Below are positions 34,699 through 43,852 of a stretch of DNA of 64,000 nt, piece after piece (within the stretch, counting starts at the first letter, position 1; each line of letters begins with the position of its first letter). A program made the position numbers and the translations under genes. The stretch is from an uncultured Eubacteriales bacterium (lineage in GTDB: Bacteria; Bacillota; Clostridia; Christensenellales; CAG-917), in assembly GCA_900547975.1 (NCBI GenBank), contig URIX01000004.1, forward strand, positions 1 to 64,000. Reading direction: 5' to 3'. The notes beneath the pieces are model-generated. The model ran no database searches, was not told the origin of the DNA, and was given only the letters and a program-made list of their open reading frames with translations.

Positions 34699-34727
34699 TT
34701 GATAAATAATAATTTATATGTTATATT
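34699..34727 (+). promoter_or_regulatory. Promoter of the metallophosphoesterase gene, probably leaderless
   Basis: TTGATA, 17-nt spacer, TATATT, then ATCCGT and directly the ATG at 34734. Transcription would begin at or within 1-2 nt of the start codon. Confidence 0.65.
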
Positions 34728-34733
34728 ATCCGT

Positions 34734-35450
34734 ATGAAAGTTTTTGCAATAAGCGATTTACATCTATCCTCTGCCGTCGAAAAACCTATGGACATTTTCG
34801 GCGACGGCTGGCAAAACCACTTCGCAAGAATAAGCGAGGACTGGGAACGAAAGGTTGCCGACAGCGACCTCGTTTTGCTTGGCGGCGATATGTCGTGGGG
34901 ATTGACAATCGAACAAGCAAAACCCGACTACGACAAAATTGCGAAACTCAAAGGCAAAAAATACGTCGTAAAGGGCAATCACGACTATTACTGGGGTTCG
35001 CTCGGCAAAATGCGCGAGACATTCCCCTCTTTCAACTTCATTCAGAACAATGCGTATAGAGTGGAATCGGAAAGCAATCAGCAAAAAGCGGTTGTCCTCG
35101 CCGGCTCTCGCGGTTGGAATATTCCGCAAAATGACACGTCGGAAGCGGATTTGAAAATTTACAAAAGAGAATTGATACGCCTCGAACTATCTTTGTCCTA
35201 CGCCAAAACTATGCAAAAAGAAGGCGATATTCTCATTGCAATGCTTCACTATCCGCCGTTCGAAGCAACTTATCAGGACACCGAAGTTACCGCGCTTCTT
35301 GAAAAATACGGCGTGAACTTTGTACTGTACGGACACTTGCACGGCAAGAGCGCAAGGGTAACCCCGACGCTCAAAAAACACGGCATAACCTATATTTTGA
35401 CGTCTTGCGACCTTGTTGACAACAAACTCATAGAAGTGTGCGAAATATAA
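34734..35450 (+). CDS. Calcineurin-like metallophosphoesterase
   Basis: A 238-residue cytoplasmic phosphoesterase with all family motifs in order: FAISDLHLS, LLGGDMSWG, VKGNHDYYWG, MLHYPPF and YGHLHGKS. It belongs to the group of small predicted phosphohydrolases with unknown substrate. The mRNA appears leaderless (see promoter). Convergent with engB. Confidence 0.9.
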   Translation: MKVFAISDLHLSSAVEKPMDIFGDGWQNHFARISEDWERKVADSDLVLLGGDMSWGLTIEQAKPDYDKIAKLKGKKYVVKGNHDYYWGSLGKMRETFPSFNFIQNNAYRVESESNQQKAVVLAGSRGWNIPQNDTSEADLKIYKRELIRLELSLSYAKTMQKEGDILIAMLHYPPFEATYQDTEVTALLEKYGVNFVLYGHLHGKSARVTPTLKKHGITYILTSCDLVDNKLIEVCEI

Positions 35451-35543
35451 GTAAACAGACGTATTTTTGACTAAAGTATTCTAAAACTTATTGATTTTTA
35501 GAATAAAAATTGAAAAGCATATTGATAAATTATAAAAAAATAA

Positions 35544-35570
35544 CGCTTGCAAAACTTTTGTTTGCAAGCG
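35544..35570. terminator. Bidirectional terminator between metallophosphoesterase and engB
   Basis: Stem CGCTTGCAAA/TTTGCAAGCG flanked by A- and T-rich DNA on both sides, between convergent genes. Confidence 0.75.
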
Positions 35571-35586
35571 CTATTTTCTTTGGGGC

Positions 35587-35630
35587 GTGGGGCATCGCCC
35601 CACCCGCAATTATTAATTATTAATTATTAC
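35587..35630. repeat. GC-hairpin plus ATTATTA-repeat module, copy 1
   Basis: GTGGGGC/GCCCCAC hairpin (35587-35603) joined to an ATTATTAATTATTAATTATT array (35609-35630). The array runs into the 3' end of engB and supplies its last codons and stop. A similar module in opposite order is at 59274-59328. Confidence 0.65.
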
Positions 35631-36231
35631 TTTGCTTGGCATTTGCAAGTAGCATTTCTATTCTATCGAGTACACCCTCTTTGCCCGTTTTAGCAGAAGC
35701 GGACGTGACGAGGATGTCTTTCGTACCCACACAGAGCGCGGTTGCAATGACGCTCAAGCACTTTTGTTGTTGCGCTCTTGAAAGTTTATCTGCCTTCGTT
35801 GCGATAATCGTAAAAGGAATATTGTACGAGTACAAATAGTTTATAAGCATTTTATCGTCATCGGTTGGTTCGTGGCGCATATCGACAAGCACAAAAACGT
35901 TTATAAGGCGATTGCTCGTTCGCAAATAGTTTTCGATAAGTCCGCCCCACTTTTGCTTTTCTTGCTTGTTTACTTTCGCATAACCGTACCCCGGAAGGTC
36001 TACAAAATAATACTCGCCGTTGTTTATCTCGAAATAATTAAGCAAACGAGTTCTGCCCGGTTCTTGCGAGGTTTTGGCAAGTTTGTTTTGGTTCACCATA
36101 AAATTGATAAACGAGGACTTGCCGACGTTGGATTTGCCCGCAATCGCAATTTCAGGCACGCCGTAGTCGGGCATCTTGCTCGCGTCTGCGACGGACGTTA
36201 CGAATTTTGCTTGTTTTATCATCTTTTGCAC
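35620..36231 (-). CDS. engB: Ribosome biogenesis GTPase EngB (YsxC)
   Basis: A 203-residue TrmE-Era-type GTPase for 50S assembly. G1 GKSNVGKSS, G3 VDLPGYGYAK, G4 TKADK, and G5 SASAKTG. Located after clpX as in Bacillus (clpX-lon-ysxC), but without lon. Its last residues (QSNN) come from an AT-rich repeat. Confidence 0.96.
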   Translation of the reverse strand: MQKMIKQAKFVTSVADASKMPDYGVPEIAIAGKSNVGKSSFINFMVNQNKLAKTSQEPGRTRLLNYFEINNGEYYFVDLPGYGYAKVNKQEKQKWGGLIENYLRTSNRLINVFVLVDMRHEPTDDDKMLINYLYSYNIPFTIIATKADKLSRAQQQKCLSVIATALCVGTKDILVTSASAKTGKEGVLDRIEMLLANAKQSNN

Positions 36232-36278
36232 CTGTTATTCTCTGCCGTTTTTTTGCCGTTTTCAACGCAAAAACTATA

Positions 36279-36305
36279 AAAATAGCGCATTAGATGCGCT
36301 ATTTT
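36279..36305 (-). terminator. Terminator after clpX
   Basis: Perfect 12-bp stem AAAATAGCGCAT/ATGCGCTATTTT with a 3-nt loop, only a few bp beyond the clpX stop. Confidence 0.8.
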
Positions 36306-36311
36306 CGTTTG

Positions 36312-37565
36312 CTATGCGATACAATCGGCCGTTTTTTCTATTTGCTTTCTCACCACGATAGGCTTTTCCGTCTTGTCAATGGAAGCCTTTGTGACAATGA
36401 CTTTTTCGATGTCTTTCTCAGACGGAATCTCAAACATAAGTTCGAGCAACACATCTTCGAGAATGGCTCTCAATCCTCTTGCGCCGGTGTTGAGTTGAAT
36501 TGCCTTTGCGGCAACCGCTCTCAACGCGTCGTCCTCGAATTCGAGCGTAACGCCGTCGATTGCAAATTGATATTTGTATTGCTTTACGAGCGCGTTCTTC
36601 GGCTCGGAAAGGATTTTTACGAGCGCGTTCTCGTCAAGCGCGTTCAAGCCCACAACGATAGGCACACGACCGACAAATTCGGGGATAAGACCGTATTTGA
36701 TGAGGTCGGCGGGTTGCAACGCCTTGATAAGTTCGTCATAGCGATAATCGACCGTACCTTTTACGGCAGAGCCGAAGCCGAGTTTTGAATTGTCTTTTCT
36801 TTGGTCGATAATCTTGTCCAAATCCACGAATGCGCCGCCGCAAAGGAACAATATATTCGTCGTATCGAGTTGGTAGCACTCTTGATTGGGGTGCTTTCTT
36901 CCGCCTTGAGGCGGAACGTTTGCAACCGTACCTTCGATTATTTTGAGCAATGCCTGTTGCACGCCTTCACCGCTTACGTCGCGCGTAATGGACACGTTTT
37001 CGCCTTTCTTTGCGATTTTGTCGATTTCATCGATGTACACGATACCGATTTCTGCACGCTTCAAATCGCCGTTTGCCGATTGAATGAGTTTCAAAAGGAT
37101 ATTTTCGACGTCCTCACCGACGTAACCCGCTTCGGTGAGCGTCGTTGCGTCCGCAACCGCAAAAGGCACGTTGAGGATTTGCGCAAGCGTTTTTGCAAGC
37201 AAAGTTTTACCCGAACCCGTAGGACCGAGCAAAAGCACGTTGCTCTTTTCGATTACGACGTCGTCGTTGGACTTCGAGCGCATTTGATTTATACGCTTGT
37301 AATGATTGTACACGGCAACGGACAATACGCGTTTTGCGCTGTCCTGACCTATGATGTATTCGTCGAGTTTCTCTTTTATCTCTTTGGGCGTATAAAGACT
37401 CAAACCGTCGTCGGCGGTTTTGCCGTCTTTTCCGAGCAAGTAGACGCACTCGTCGATACATTCGTTGCAAATATTTATGCCGTTCGGACCGCTGATGATT
37501 TTTTCAACCTCGCTTGCGCCCCTGCCGCAAAAACTGCAATGTTGTTCTTTATGATAGTTTTCCAT
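36312..37565 (-). CDS. clpX: ATP-dependent Clp protease ATPase subunit ClpX
   Basis: AAA+ unfoldase that feeds ClpP. N-terminal zinc-binding domain (CSFCGRG...CNECIDEC), Walker A GPTGSGKTLLAKTLA, Walker B VYIDEIDKIA, the ClpP-binding IGF loop in variant form (KLGFGSAV), and sensor-2 GARGLRAI. 417 residues. Downstream of clpP and tig as usual. Confidence 0.97.
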   Translation of the reverse strand: MENYHKEQHCSFCGRGASEVEKIISGPNGINICNECIDECVYLLGKDGKTADDGLSLYTPKEIKEKLDEYIIGQDSAKRVLSVAVYNHYKRINQMRSKSNDDVVIEKSNVLLLGPTGSGKTLLAKTLAQILNVPFAVADATTLTEAGYVGEDVENILLKLIQSANGDLKRAEIGIVYIDEIDKIAKKGENVSITRDVSGEGVQQALLKIIEGTVANVPPQGGRKHPNQECYQLDTTNILFLCGGAFVDLDKIIDQRKDNSKLGFGSAVKGTVDYRYDELIKALQPADLIKYGLIPEFVGRVPIVVGLNALDENALVKILSEPKNALVKQYKYQFAIDGVTLEFEDDALRAVAAKAIQLNTGARGLRAILEDVLLELMFEIPSEKDIEKVIVTKASIDKTEKPIVVRKQIEKTADCIA

Positions 37566-37655
37566 ATACTTGATTATACTCCTTGTTTGGCAGATTTCTG
37601 CCCGCTTCGTCCGCGGCGCAAACGAGGCGTATTCTCGTATCGCTATTTTTGCTCT

Positions 37656-38252
37656 TTACTTTCTCGAATAGAAGATTTTGTCCACGAGACCGTATTTTTC
37701 CGCTTCTTCCGCGTTCATATAGAAGTCGCGGTCGGTGTCAACCTCGATTTTGGAAAGAGGTTGCGACGTGTTTTGAGCAAGAATATCGTTGATACGCTTT
37801 TTGGTTTTGAGGATTTCGTTTGCCTGAATCGCAATATCGCTCGCCTGACCTTGCGCGCCGCCGAGCGGTTGGTGAATCATAATTTTTGCGTTGGGCAAAG
37901 AGAATCTCTTGCCTTTTGCGCCCGACGAAAGCAAGAACGCACCCATCGAAGCCGCCATACCGATACAAATCGTGGATACGTCGCATTTGATGTAGTTCAT
38001 CGTGTCGTAGATTGCAAAACCTGCGGAAACCGAGCCGCCGGGACTGTTGATATAAAGGCTGATGTCCTTTGTGGAATCCTTGCCTTCGAGATATATAAGT
38101 TGCGCGACGACGAGGTCTGCAACGTTATCGTCGATTTCACCTGTGAGGAAGATGATTCTGTCTTCGAGCAAGCGAGAGTAAATGTCGTAAGAGCGTTCGC
38201 CTCTGCCTGTTTGCTCGACAACCATAGGTATAAGTTGATTTCTGATGTTCAT
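37656..38252 (-). CDS. clpP: ATP-dependent Clp protease proteolytic subunit ClpP
   Basis: Serine protease of 198 residues with catalytic Ser in GMAASMGAFLL, His in MIHQPLGGAQGQ, and the DRDFYMNAEEA motif with the catalytic Asp near the C-terminus. Starts MNIRNQLIPMVVEQTGRGERSYDIYSRLL, normal for the mature-type N-terminus. Confidence 0.97.
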   Translation of the reverse strand: MNIRNQLIPMVVEQTGRGERSYDIYSRLLEDRIIFLTGEIDDNVADLVVAQLIYLEGKDSTKDISLYINSPGGSVSAGFAIYDTMNYIKCDVSTICIGMAASMGAFLLSSGAKGKRFSLPNAKIMIHQPLGGAQGQASDIAIQANEILKTKKRINDILAQNTSQPLSKIEVDTDRDFYMNAEEAEKYGLVDKIFYSRK

Positions 38253-38362
38253 TATATCCTCCGTTCGCCGCGATATACGGAAATTTAAGAGCCGATTTTC
38301 GCGACGGATTTACGCTTTTGCGAATTTTCGATTTTTCAATATCGCAAAAGCCGATTTTATAC

Positions 38363-38393
38363 GCTTTCCGCCTGCGATAAGCAAGCGGAAAGC
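38363..38393 (-). terminator. Terminator after tig
   Basis: GCTTTCCGC/GCGGAAAGC stem, 57 bp past the tig stop; weak T-run, so partial read-through into clpP is likely. Confidence 0.55.
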
Positions 38394-38449
38394 CTAAACG
38401 TTGTTTTCAAGTGCAACGGCACTCTTATTTTACACAAAACTTTAATCGA

Positions 38450-39859
38450 TTATTCTGCGTCGGTTGCGGGTTTTGCTGTCTTTTTGGTTGTTTTTTTGGC
38501 AGCAGGCTTCTTTTCTTCGACTTTTGCGTCATCGGCCTTGACTTCCGCTTCGCTTTCGGCTTTCTTGGCGGATTTCTTTGCCGCAACGTTCTCTTTTACG
38601 AGGAACGCGAGCAATTTTTCGTTCATAATGGAATTTACGATATAATCGATTTGTTCTTTATGCAAAGTCTTTTTGAATTCCTCGACGGTTTGAGAAGAAT
38701 CGCTTGCGAATTTCTCGATCTTTTCGTCGATTTCCTTGTCCTCGATTTTGAGATCTTCCGCTTTGACGAGCGCTTCCATAACAAGACGTACTTTGACTGT
38801 CTTTTGCGCTTGATCTTTGTATTGGTCTTCGAGTTGTTCTCTGGTCATATTGAGATATTTGAGATAATCGTCGAGTTTCAAGCCTTGATACATAAGACGA
38901 TATTCAAATTCGTGGACCATATCTTCCGCTTCGCGATCTATCATTGCTTGCGGAATTTCAACTGCGGACGCGTCGACAATCTTCTCTACGATTTCGTCTT
39001 CGAGATCACGCTCTGCCTTTTCTTCGGCTTCTTTGGCGAGGTTTGCCTTGACGTCCGCTTTGTACTCTGCAAGAGTGTTAAATTCGGAAACTTCTTTGAC
39101 GAATTCGTCGTCGATTGCGGGAAGTTCTTTGACTTTGACCGCTTTAACCGTGCACTCGAACACTGCTTCTTTGCCTGCGAGTTGCTCTGCTTGGTAGTTT
39201 TCGGGGAAAGTGACGTTGACATTCTTCACGTCGCCTGCTTTTACGCCGACGAGTTGTTCTTCAAAACCGGGAATAAAGGTGTTGCTTCCGAGTTCGAGAT
39301 CGTAGTTTTCCGCGCTGCCGCCCTCGAATTTTTCGCCGTTTACGCTGCCCACGAAGTCAATCGTGACGGTGTTGCCGTTTGCTGCCGCGGTGTCGACGTC
39401 GATAAGACGCGCTTGCTTTTCTTGCTCTTGAGCAATCTTTTCGTCAACTTCTTTTGCGGTGACTTTGACCGCTTTCTTTGCAACGGAAAGACCTTTATAT
39501 TGTCCGAGTGTAACTTCGGGTTTGACAACCATAACGATGGAATATTTTACGCCGCCGTCTTCGGTCATATCAACGTCGCAAACGCTGTCAACCGCTACGA
39601 AATCGTAATCCGCACTCTTTTCGAGTTCCGCCAAAGAAGAATCGATGAGCTCGTTTACGGCATCGCTGAAAAATACGCCTTGACCGTACATACCCTCGAT
39701 AACCTTTTGGGGTGCGTGACCTTTTCTGAAACCGGGAACTGCATATTTATGCTTTGTTTTTTCGTAGGCTTGCTTGATTGCTGCGTTGAAAGCGTCCTTG
39801 TCAACCGTGTAGTTGAACTTAACCTGGCTCTTTTCCAACTTTTCTGCTGTGTAGTTCAT
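38450..39859 (-). CDS. tig: Trigger factor (ribosome-associated chaperone/PPIase)
   Basis: A 469-residue trigger factor. The ribosome-binding segment contains the signature GFRKGHAP, followed by an FKBP-type domain (ITIDFVGSVNGEKFEGGSAENY) and the helical C-terminal chaperone arms. A Lys/Ala/Glu-rich tail of about 40 residues (KKTTKKTAKPATDAE end) is an extra, low-complexity addition. Near-consensus promoter upstream. Confidence 0.95.
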   Translation of the reverse strand: MNYTAEKLEKSQVKFNYTVDKDAFNAAIKQAYEKTKHKYAVPGFRKGHAPQKVIEGMYGQGVFFSDAVNELIDSSLAELEKSADYDFVAVDSVCDVDMTEDGGVKYSIVMVVKPEVTLGQYKGLSVAKKAVKVTAKEVDEKIAQEQEKQARLIDVDTAAANGNTVTIDFVGSVNGEKFEGGSAENYDLELGSNTFIPGFEEQLVGVKAGDVKNVNVTFPENYQAEQLAGKEAVFECTVKAVKVKELPAIDDEFVKEVSEFNTLAEYKADVKANLAKEAEEKAERDLEDEIVEKIVDASAVEIPQAMIDREAEDMVHEFEYRLMYQGLKLDDYLKYLNMTREQLEDQYKDQAQKTVKVRLVMEALVKAEDLKIEDKEIDEKIEKFASDSSQTVEEFKKTLHKEQIDYIVNSIMNEKLLAFLVKENVAAKKSAKKAESEAEVKADDAKVEEKKPAAKKTTKKTAKPATDAE

Positions 39860-39928
39860 TTGTCCTCCAAGTCCGCGCGAGCAAACTCATTGCCTTGCGG
39901 ATATATGTTTTCTTAACAAGTGATAGAG

Positions 39929-39957
39929 ATTATAACATAGATAATATTAAAAATCAA
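39929..39957 (-). promoter_or_regulatory. Vegetative promoter of tig
   Basis: On the minus strand TTGATT, 17-nt spacer, TATAAT; 5' untranslated region about 60 nt. Confidence 0.7.
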
Positions 39958-40049
39958 TTAATTTTGCCGCATAGGATTGCGAGTTTTTATTCTCGCGCCC
40001 TTATCTCGACGCCGCAAGAAAAAAGAAAGTCCTAAAAAGACGTAATTTA

Positions 40050-40078
40050 TTGATTTTAGCGGCAAAAAATACTATACT
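40050..40078 (+). promoter_or_regulatory. Promoter of rqcH, probably leaderless
   Basis: TTGATT, 17-nt spacer, TATACT, then GACCGT and immediately the ATG at 40085; no Shine-Dalgarno can fit in the transcript. Confidence 0.65.
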
Positions 40079-40084
40079 GACCGT

Positions 40085-41803
40085 ATGGGAAGCGACCTTT
40101 TCGCATTGAGTGCGCTCGCAAAGGAACTCAAAGAAGAACTTGTCGGCGCAAGAATAGACAAAATTCAACAACCCGAAGTTGACGAGTTGCGCTTTTTCGT
40201 GCGCGCAAAAGGCAAAAATCAATGCCTCGTTGTATCTTGCAACGCAGGCGCGCCCCGTATTCACCTCACAAAAAGCAAAAAAACGAGTCCGCAAGTCGCG
40301 CCGAACCTTTGTATGCTTCTTCGCAAATACTTGCTTTCGGCAACGATAGGCGACGTTTCCGTATACAATTACGACCGTATAATACGCGTTCGTTTCGACG
40401 CTAAAACCGAAATGCGCGACGAGGCGACTTTCTATCTTTTCGTCGAGATTATGAACAGATACTCGAACATCGTTTTCACCGACGAAAACCTTGTCATTCT
40501 CGACGCGGTGAAACATCTTCCCCTCGATATCGAGCGCAATCACGTCGTGCTTCGCGGCGTTCCGTATTCGCCCGTACAGCAAAAGAAAATCAGTTATCTA
40601 ACCGATTGTTTTTCGATTTTCGACGATTTCAACGGCGGCGATTTGCATAGATTCATACAAGACAACATATCGGGATTTTCGGGCGCGACGATTGAAGAAT
40701 TGTTGCTTAGAGCAAACGTAAATTCAAACGTCGAAAAACTGTCCGTAAACGAAAAAGAACGTCTTTGCAAAACCGCTAAGGATTTTGCGAGCGTGTACTC
40801 GGACGAGCCGAAAATTCAAATCCAGCCTTGCATAATAAACGGCAAGGAAGTTTATCCTATTCTCTATCGCTCGCTTGTCGATTCGACGGAATCCAACGTC
40901 GTGCGCTTCGAGAGTATGAGCGAGGCGTACGATTCCCTTTTCACCGATTGCGACAAGGATATTCGCAACAAGGCAAGGCTCAAATCGCTTGCCACGATTG
41001 CAAAACATTTGCGCCAAAAAGTCGAGAAAAACATCGCGATAGACCTTCAAAAACTCGCCGAATGCGAGGATATGGACAAATTCAGACTTTGGGGCGAACT
41101 TATCGTAAACTACATCTATTTGATTAAAAAAGGCGACGAAAAACTCGTCTGCACCAACTATTACGACAATTCACAAGTGGAAATCCCCCTCGATTTGCGC
41201 CTTTCGCCGTCCAAAAACTCTACGGCATACTACGCAAAATACAACAAACTTAAACGCACAAAAGAATTTGTGAGCCAAAAACTCGAAAAGGATAAAAATT
41301 TGCTCGAATACGTCAAGTCGATAGAGGACGAAATCACAAATCTACCCTACGAAAGCGACGCGGTCGCCATCGAACAAGAATTGACTATGCTCGGCGGCAC
41401 GAAAAAGAAGTCTGCAAAGAACAAAGTCCGCAAAGAAACAGCCGACCCCCCCTACGTTTATTTTGTGGACGGATTCTATATTTACAGAGGCAAAAACAAT
41501 ATCCAAAACGACGAATTGACGTTCAAAATCGCCTCGTCAAACGATGTATGGTTACACCTCAAAAACGAACACGGCTCGCATACGATAATCATTACGGAAG
41601 GACGGCAAGTCCCCGACAAAGTGCTGAAAATCGCAGGTGAAATAACGGCAAGCAACAAGCAAGCCTCTTGCGAAGTGGACTACACCGAACGTCGCAACGT
41701 CAAACGCAAACCCGACGGACACCCCGGACAAGTGATATACGTCAATTACAAAACAATGGTGTCCGAACCGAACCCGCACAAAAACCTCGAAACGCGCAAA
41801 TAA
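40085..41803 (+). CDS. rqcH: RqcH (Rqc2-type NFACT protein)
   Basis: Ribosome quality control factor that adds C-terminal alanine tails to stalled nascent chains on 50S subunits. 572 residues: NFACT-N (MGSDLFALSALAKELKEELVGARIDKI), helix-hairpin-helix and coiled-coil middle (LKSLATIAKHLRQKVEKN), and NFACT-R domain near the end (YVYFVDGFYIYRGKNNIQND...NDVWLHLKNEHGSHTII, and the VDYTERRNVKRKPDGHPGQV ending). Formerly annotated as fibronectin-binding protein. Its mRNA appears leaderless. Confidence 0.93.
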   Translation: MGSDLFALSALAKELKEELVGARIDKIQQPEVDELRFFVRAKGKNQCLVVSCNAGAPRIHLTKSKKTSPQVAPNLCMLLRKYLLSATIGDVSVYNYDRIIRVRFDAKTEMRDEATFYLFVEIMNRYSNIVFTDENLVILDAVKHLPLDIERNHVVLRGVPYSPVQQKKISYLTDCFSIFDDFNGGDLHRFIQDNISGFSGATIEELLLRANVNSNVEKLSVNEKERLCKTAKDFASVYSDEPKIQIQPCIINGKEVYPILYRSLVDSTESNVVRFESMSEAYDSLFTDCDKDIRNKARLKSLATIAKHLRQKVEKNIAIDLQKLAECEDMDKFRLWGELIVNYIYLIKKGDEKLVCTNYYDNSQVEIPLDLRLSPSKNSTAYYAKYNKLKRTKEFVSQKLEKDKNLLEYVKSIEDEITNLPYESDAVAIEQELTMLGGTKKKSAKNKVRKETADPPYVYFVDGFYIYRGKNNIQNDELTFKIASSNDVWLHLKNEHGSHTIIITEGRQVPDKVLKIAGEITASNKQASCEVDYTERRNVKRKPDGHPGQVIYVNYKTMVSEPNPHKNLETRK

Positions 41804-41921
41804 CGCGCGTTTTTAATTTGTATGTGAATTATAAAATAATAACAACTAAAAAATAGAGTTAATTTTATAAGCAAATAAACACATTAAACGCCGATATTTG
41901 GAAATTACTATGTTTCCAATC

Positions 41922-42048
41922 CTAAACTGCGCTAAATCGATGGATAACGCGAAAGAGACACCCGAACGGCAACCCTAATTTACTAATCGTAAATGAGTTG
42001 TCGGGCGGGTGTCTCTGACAAAGTTAGGCGCGATTTAGCGCAGTTTAG
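41922..42048. repeat. Gene-end cruciform element A
   Basis: Outer stem of 18 perfect base pairs, CTAAACTGCGCTAAATCG (41922-41939) with its complement at 42031-42048. Inside: GGATAACGCGAAAG, a stem AGACACCC/GGGTGTCT, an inner hairpin CGGCAAC...GTTGTCG with loop TAATC, then CTGACAAAGTTAGGC. The right arm contains the stop codon (42045-42047) of the DUF711 gene. Same architecture as the elements at 45766, 45887, 47588, 53564 and 59345. Confidence 0.9.
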
Positions 42049-43394
42049 TTCTTGTTGGACCAAATGGGGGCAGGAATTCTACCGCCACGAGCAATCAACC
42101 TCGAAGGCGAAGTTTGATTGATAGGCATAATGGGGGCTGTGCCGAGAAGTCCGCCGAAAGATACGCTGCCCGAATTTTTGCCGTAAACGGGAATTACGCG
42201 GACGGCGGTGGTTTTGTTGTTGACCACGCCGATTGCGGATTCGTCGGCAATCATTGCGGAAATTACGTCGGCGGAAGTGTCGCCCGGGATTGCAATCATA
42301 TCGAGTCCGACAGAACAAATTGCGGTCATCGCTTCGAGTTTTTCGAGGGTTAGAACGCCTTTTTGTGCGGATTCTATCATTCCGATATCCTCGCTGACCG
42401 GAATAAACGCGCCGCTGAGTCCGCCGACGTGCGACGAAGCCATAATACCGCCCTTTTTCACGGCGTCGTTGAGAAGTGCGAGCGCGGCGGTCGTGCCGTA
42501 TCCGCCAACTACGTCAACGCCGATTTCTTCGAGGATATGCGCAACGCTGTCCCCTTTTACAGGTGTGGGCGCAAGGCTCAAATCTATGATTCCGAAATGC
42601 GCGTCAAGGCGTTTAGACGCTTCTTGCGCAACGAGTTGTCCTACTCTCGTGATTTTGTAAGCAACTTTCTTTATGGTTTCGGCAACGACGGTCAAGTTTT
42701 CGCCTTTGACGTGTTTCAACGCTTCTTCCACAACGCCGGGACCGCTTACACCTACGTTTATGACACAATCGTTTTCGCCTACGCCGTGGAACGCGCCCGC
42801 CATAAACGGATTATCTTCTACCGCGTTTGCGAACACCACGAGTTTTGCGCAGCCTATGCTGTCGTTTTCCCTTGTTAGATATGCGGTTTCTTTTATAATT
42901 TTGCCCATAAGAGCAACCGCGTCCATATTTATGCCCGCTTTGGTCGAGCCGATGTTTACGCTTGAACATACTTTCTTCGTGCAAGCGAGCGCGGCGGGTA
43001 TGGATTCGATAAACTTTTTTTCGTACTCGGTCATACCCTTGTGTACGAGCGCGGAATATCCCCCCACAAAGTCCACTCCGATTTCGTCGGCGCATTCGTC
43101 GAGGACTTGTGCAACCTTTATCGAATCGCCGGTGTGTGCCGTGATTATGCTTATCGGTGTTACGCTGATTCGCTTATTTACGATTGGTATTCCGATTTCG
43201 TTTGCGATGTCGTCGCAGACTTTGACGAGATTTTTCGCCTTGCTCACGATTTTGTCGTGTACCCTTTGGCATAGAACGTCGATATCGTCGCTCACGCAGT
43301 CGAGAAGGGATATTCCCATCGTGACCGTGCGCACATCAAGGTGCTCGAAAGATACCATTTTGTTGGTTTCAACCACTTCGTTCGCGTTTATCAT
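42045..43394 (-). CDS. PFL-family (DUF711/UPF0210) protein
   Basis: A 449-residue protein of the UPF0210 family, recognised from MVSFEHLDVRTVTMGISL, VGGYSALVHKGMT, NAVEDNPFMAGAFHGVGE and SVSFGGLLGTAPIMP. The family is related in fold to pyruvate formate-lyase-like barrels but has no known reaction. It is almost always paired with a small ACT-domain gene, which is 9 bp upstream here. Its stop codon is embedded in a cruciform element. Confidence 0.9.
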   Translation of the reverse strand: MINANEVVETNKMVSFEHLDVRTVTMGISLLDCVSDDIDVLCQRVHDKIVSKAKNLVKVCDDIANEIGIPIVNKRISVTPISIITAHTGDSIKVAQVLDECADEIGVDFVGGYSALVHKGMTEYEKKFIESIPAALACTKKVCSSVNIGSTKAGINMDAVALMGKIIKETAYLTRENDSIGCAKLVVFANAVEDNPFMAGAFHGVGENDCVINVGVSGPGVVEEALKHVKGENLTVVAETIKKVAYKITRVGQLVAQEASKRLDAHFGIIDLSLAPTPVKGDSVAHILEEIGVDVVGGYGTTAALALLNDAVKKGGIMASSHVGGLSGAFIPVSEDIGMIESAQKGVLTLEKLEAMTAICSVGLDMIAIPGDTSADVISAMIADESAIGVVNNKTTAVRVIPVYGKNSGSVSFGGLLGTAPIMPINQTSPSRLIARGGRIPAPIWSNKN

Positions 43395-43403
43395 TTTCCA
43401 ACC

Positions 43404-43673
43404 TCAAATACGGTGCATCGACGTGAAAACCTGCTCGTTTTGAATGCGAATTTCAACGCCGAGTTCCTCGCCGAGCTTTGAAAGAGATTTGCTTATCGTC
43501 GCAAAATCCGCGTTGGACTCGGACAAATCGACAAGCATAATCATTGTAAAATAGTCTTGCATAATGGTTTGAGAGATGTCTTGCACGTTGATTGCAAACT
43601 CGTAGAGCCGCGTGCTGACTCTTGAAATTATGCCTCTTTGGTCTTTGCCGATGACAGATACAACCGCTTTCAT
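43404..43673 (-). CDS. ACT-domain protein (UPF0237)
   Basis: An 89-residue single ACT domain: MKAVVSVIGKDQRGIISRVSTRLYEFAINVQDISQTI, typical of UPF0237 proteins. ACT domains bind small ligands, often amino acids; with the DUF711 partner this is probably a ligand-sensing subunit. Ligand unknown. Confidence 0.9.
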   Translation of the reverse strand: MKAVVSVIGKDQRGIISRVSTRLYEFAINVQDISQTIMQDYFTMIMLVDLSESNADFATISKSLSKLGEELGVEIRIQNEQVFTSMHRI

Positions 43674-43762
43674 AGTCGTTCCTCTAAATTATTTATACTT
43701 GCAAAAAATTGATTGCACGTTGAGTTTAGCATTGTAAATGCTATATGTCAATTTGATACGCA

Positions 43763-43786
43763 AAAAGCCCGATTTTTCGGGCTTTT
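43763..43786 (-). terminator. Terminator after the PAP2 phosphatase gene
   Basis: AAAAGCCCGA/TCGGGCTTTT stem with a T loop; lies about 67 bp downstream of the stop at 43853. Confidence 0.8.
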
Positions 43787-43852
43787 CGACGTTATTTTGA
43801 AGTTTGCCGACCGACAAATATTGCGGCGGCATTTTTCTCTCTATACGAAAGA

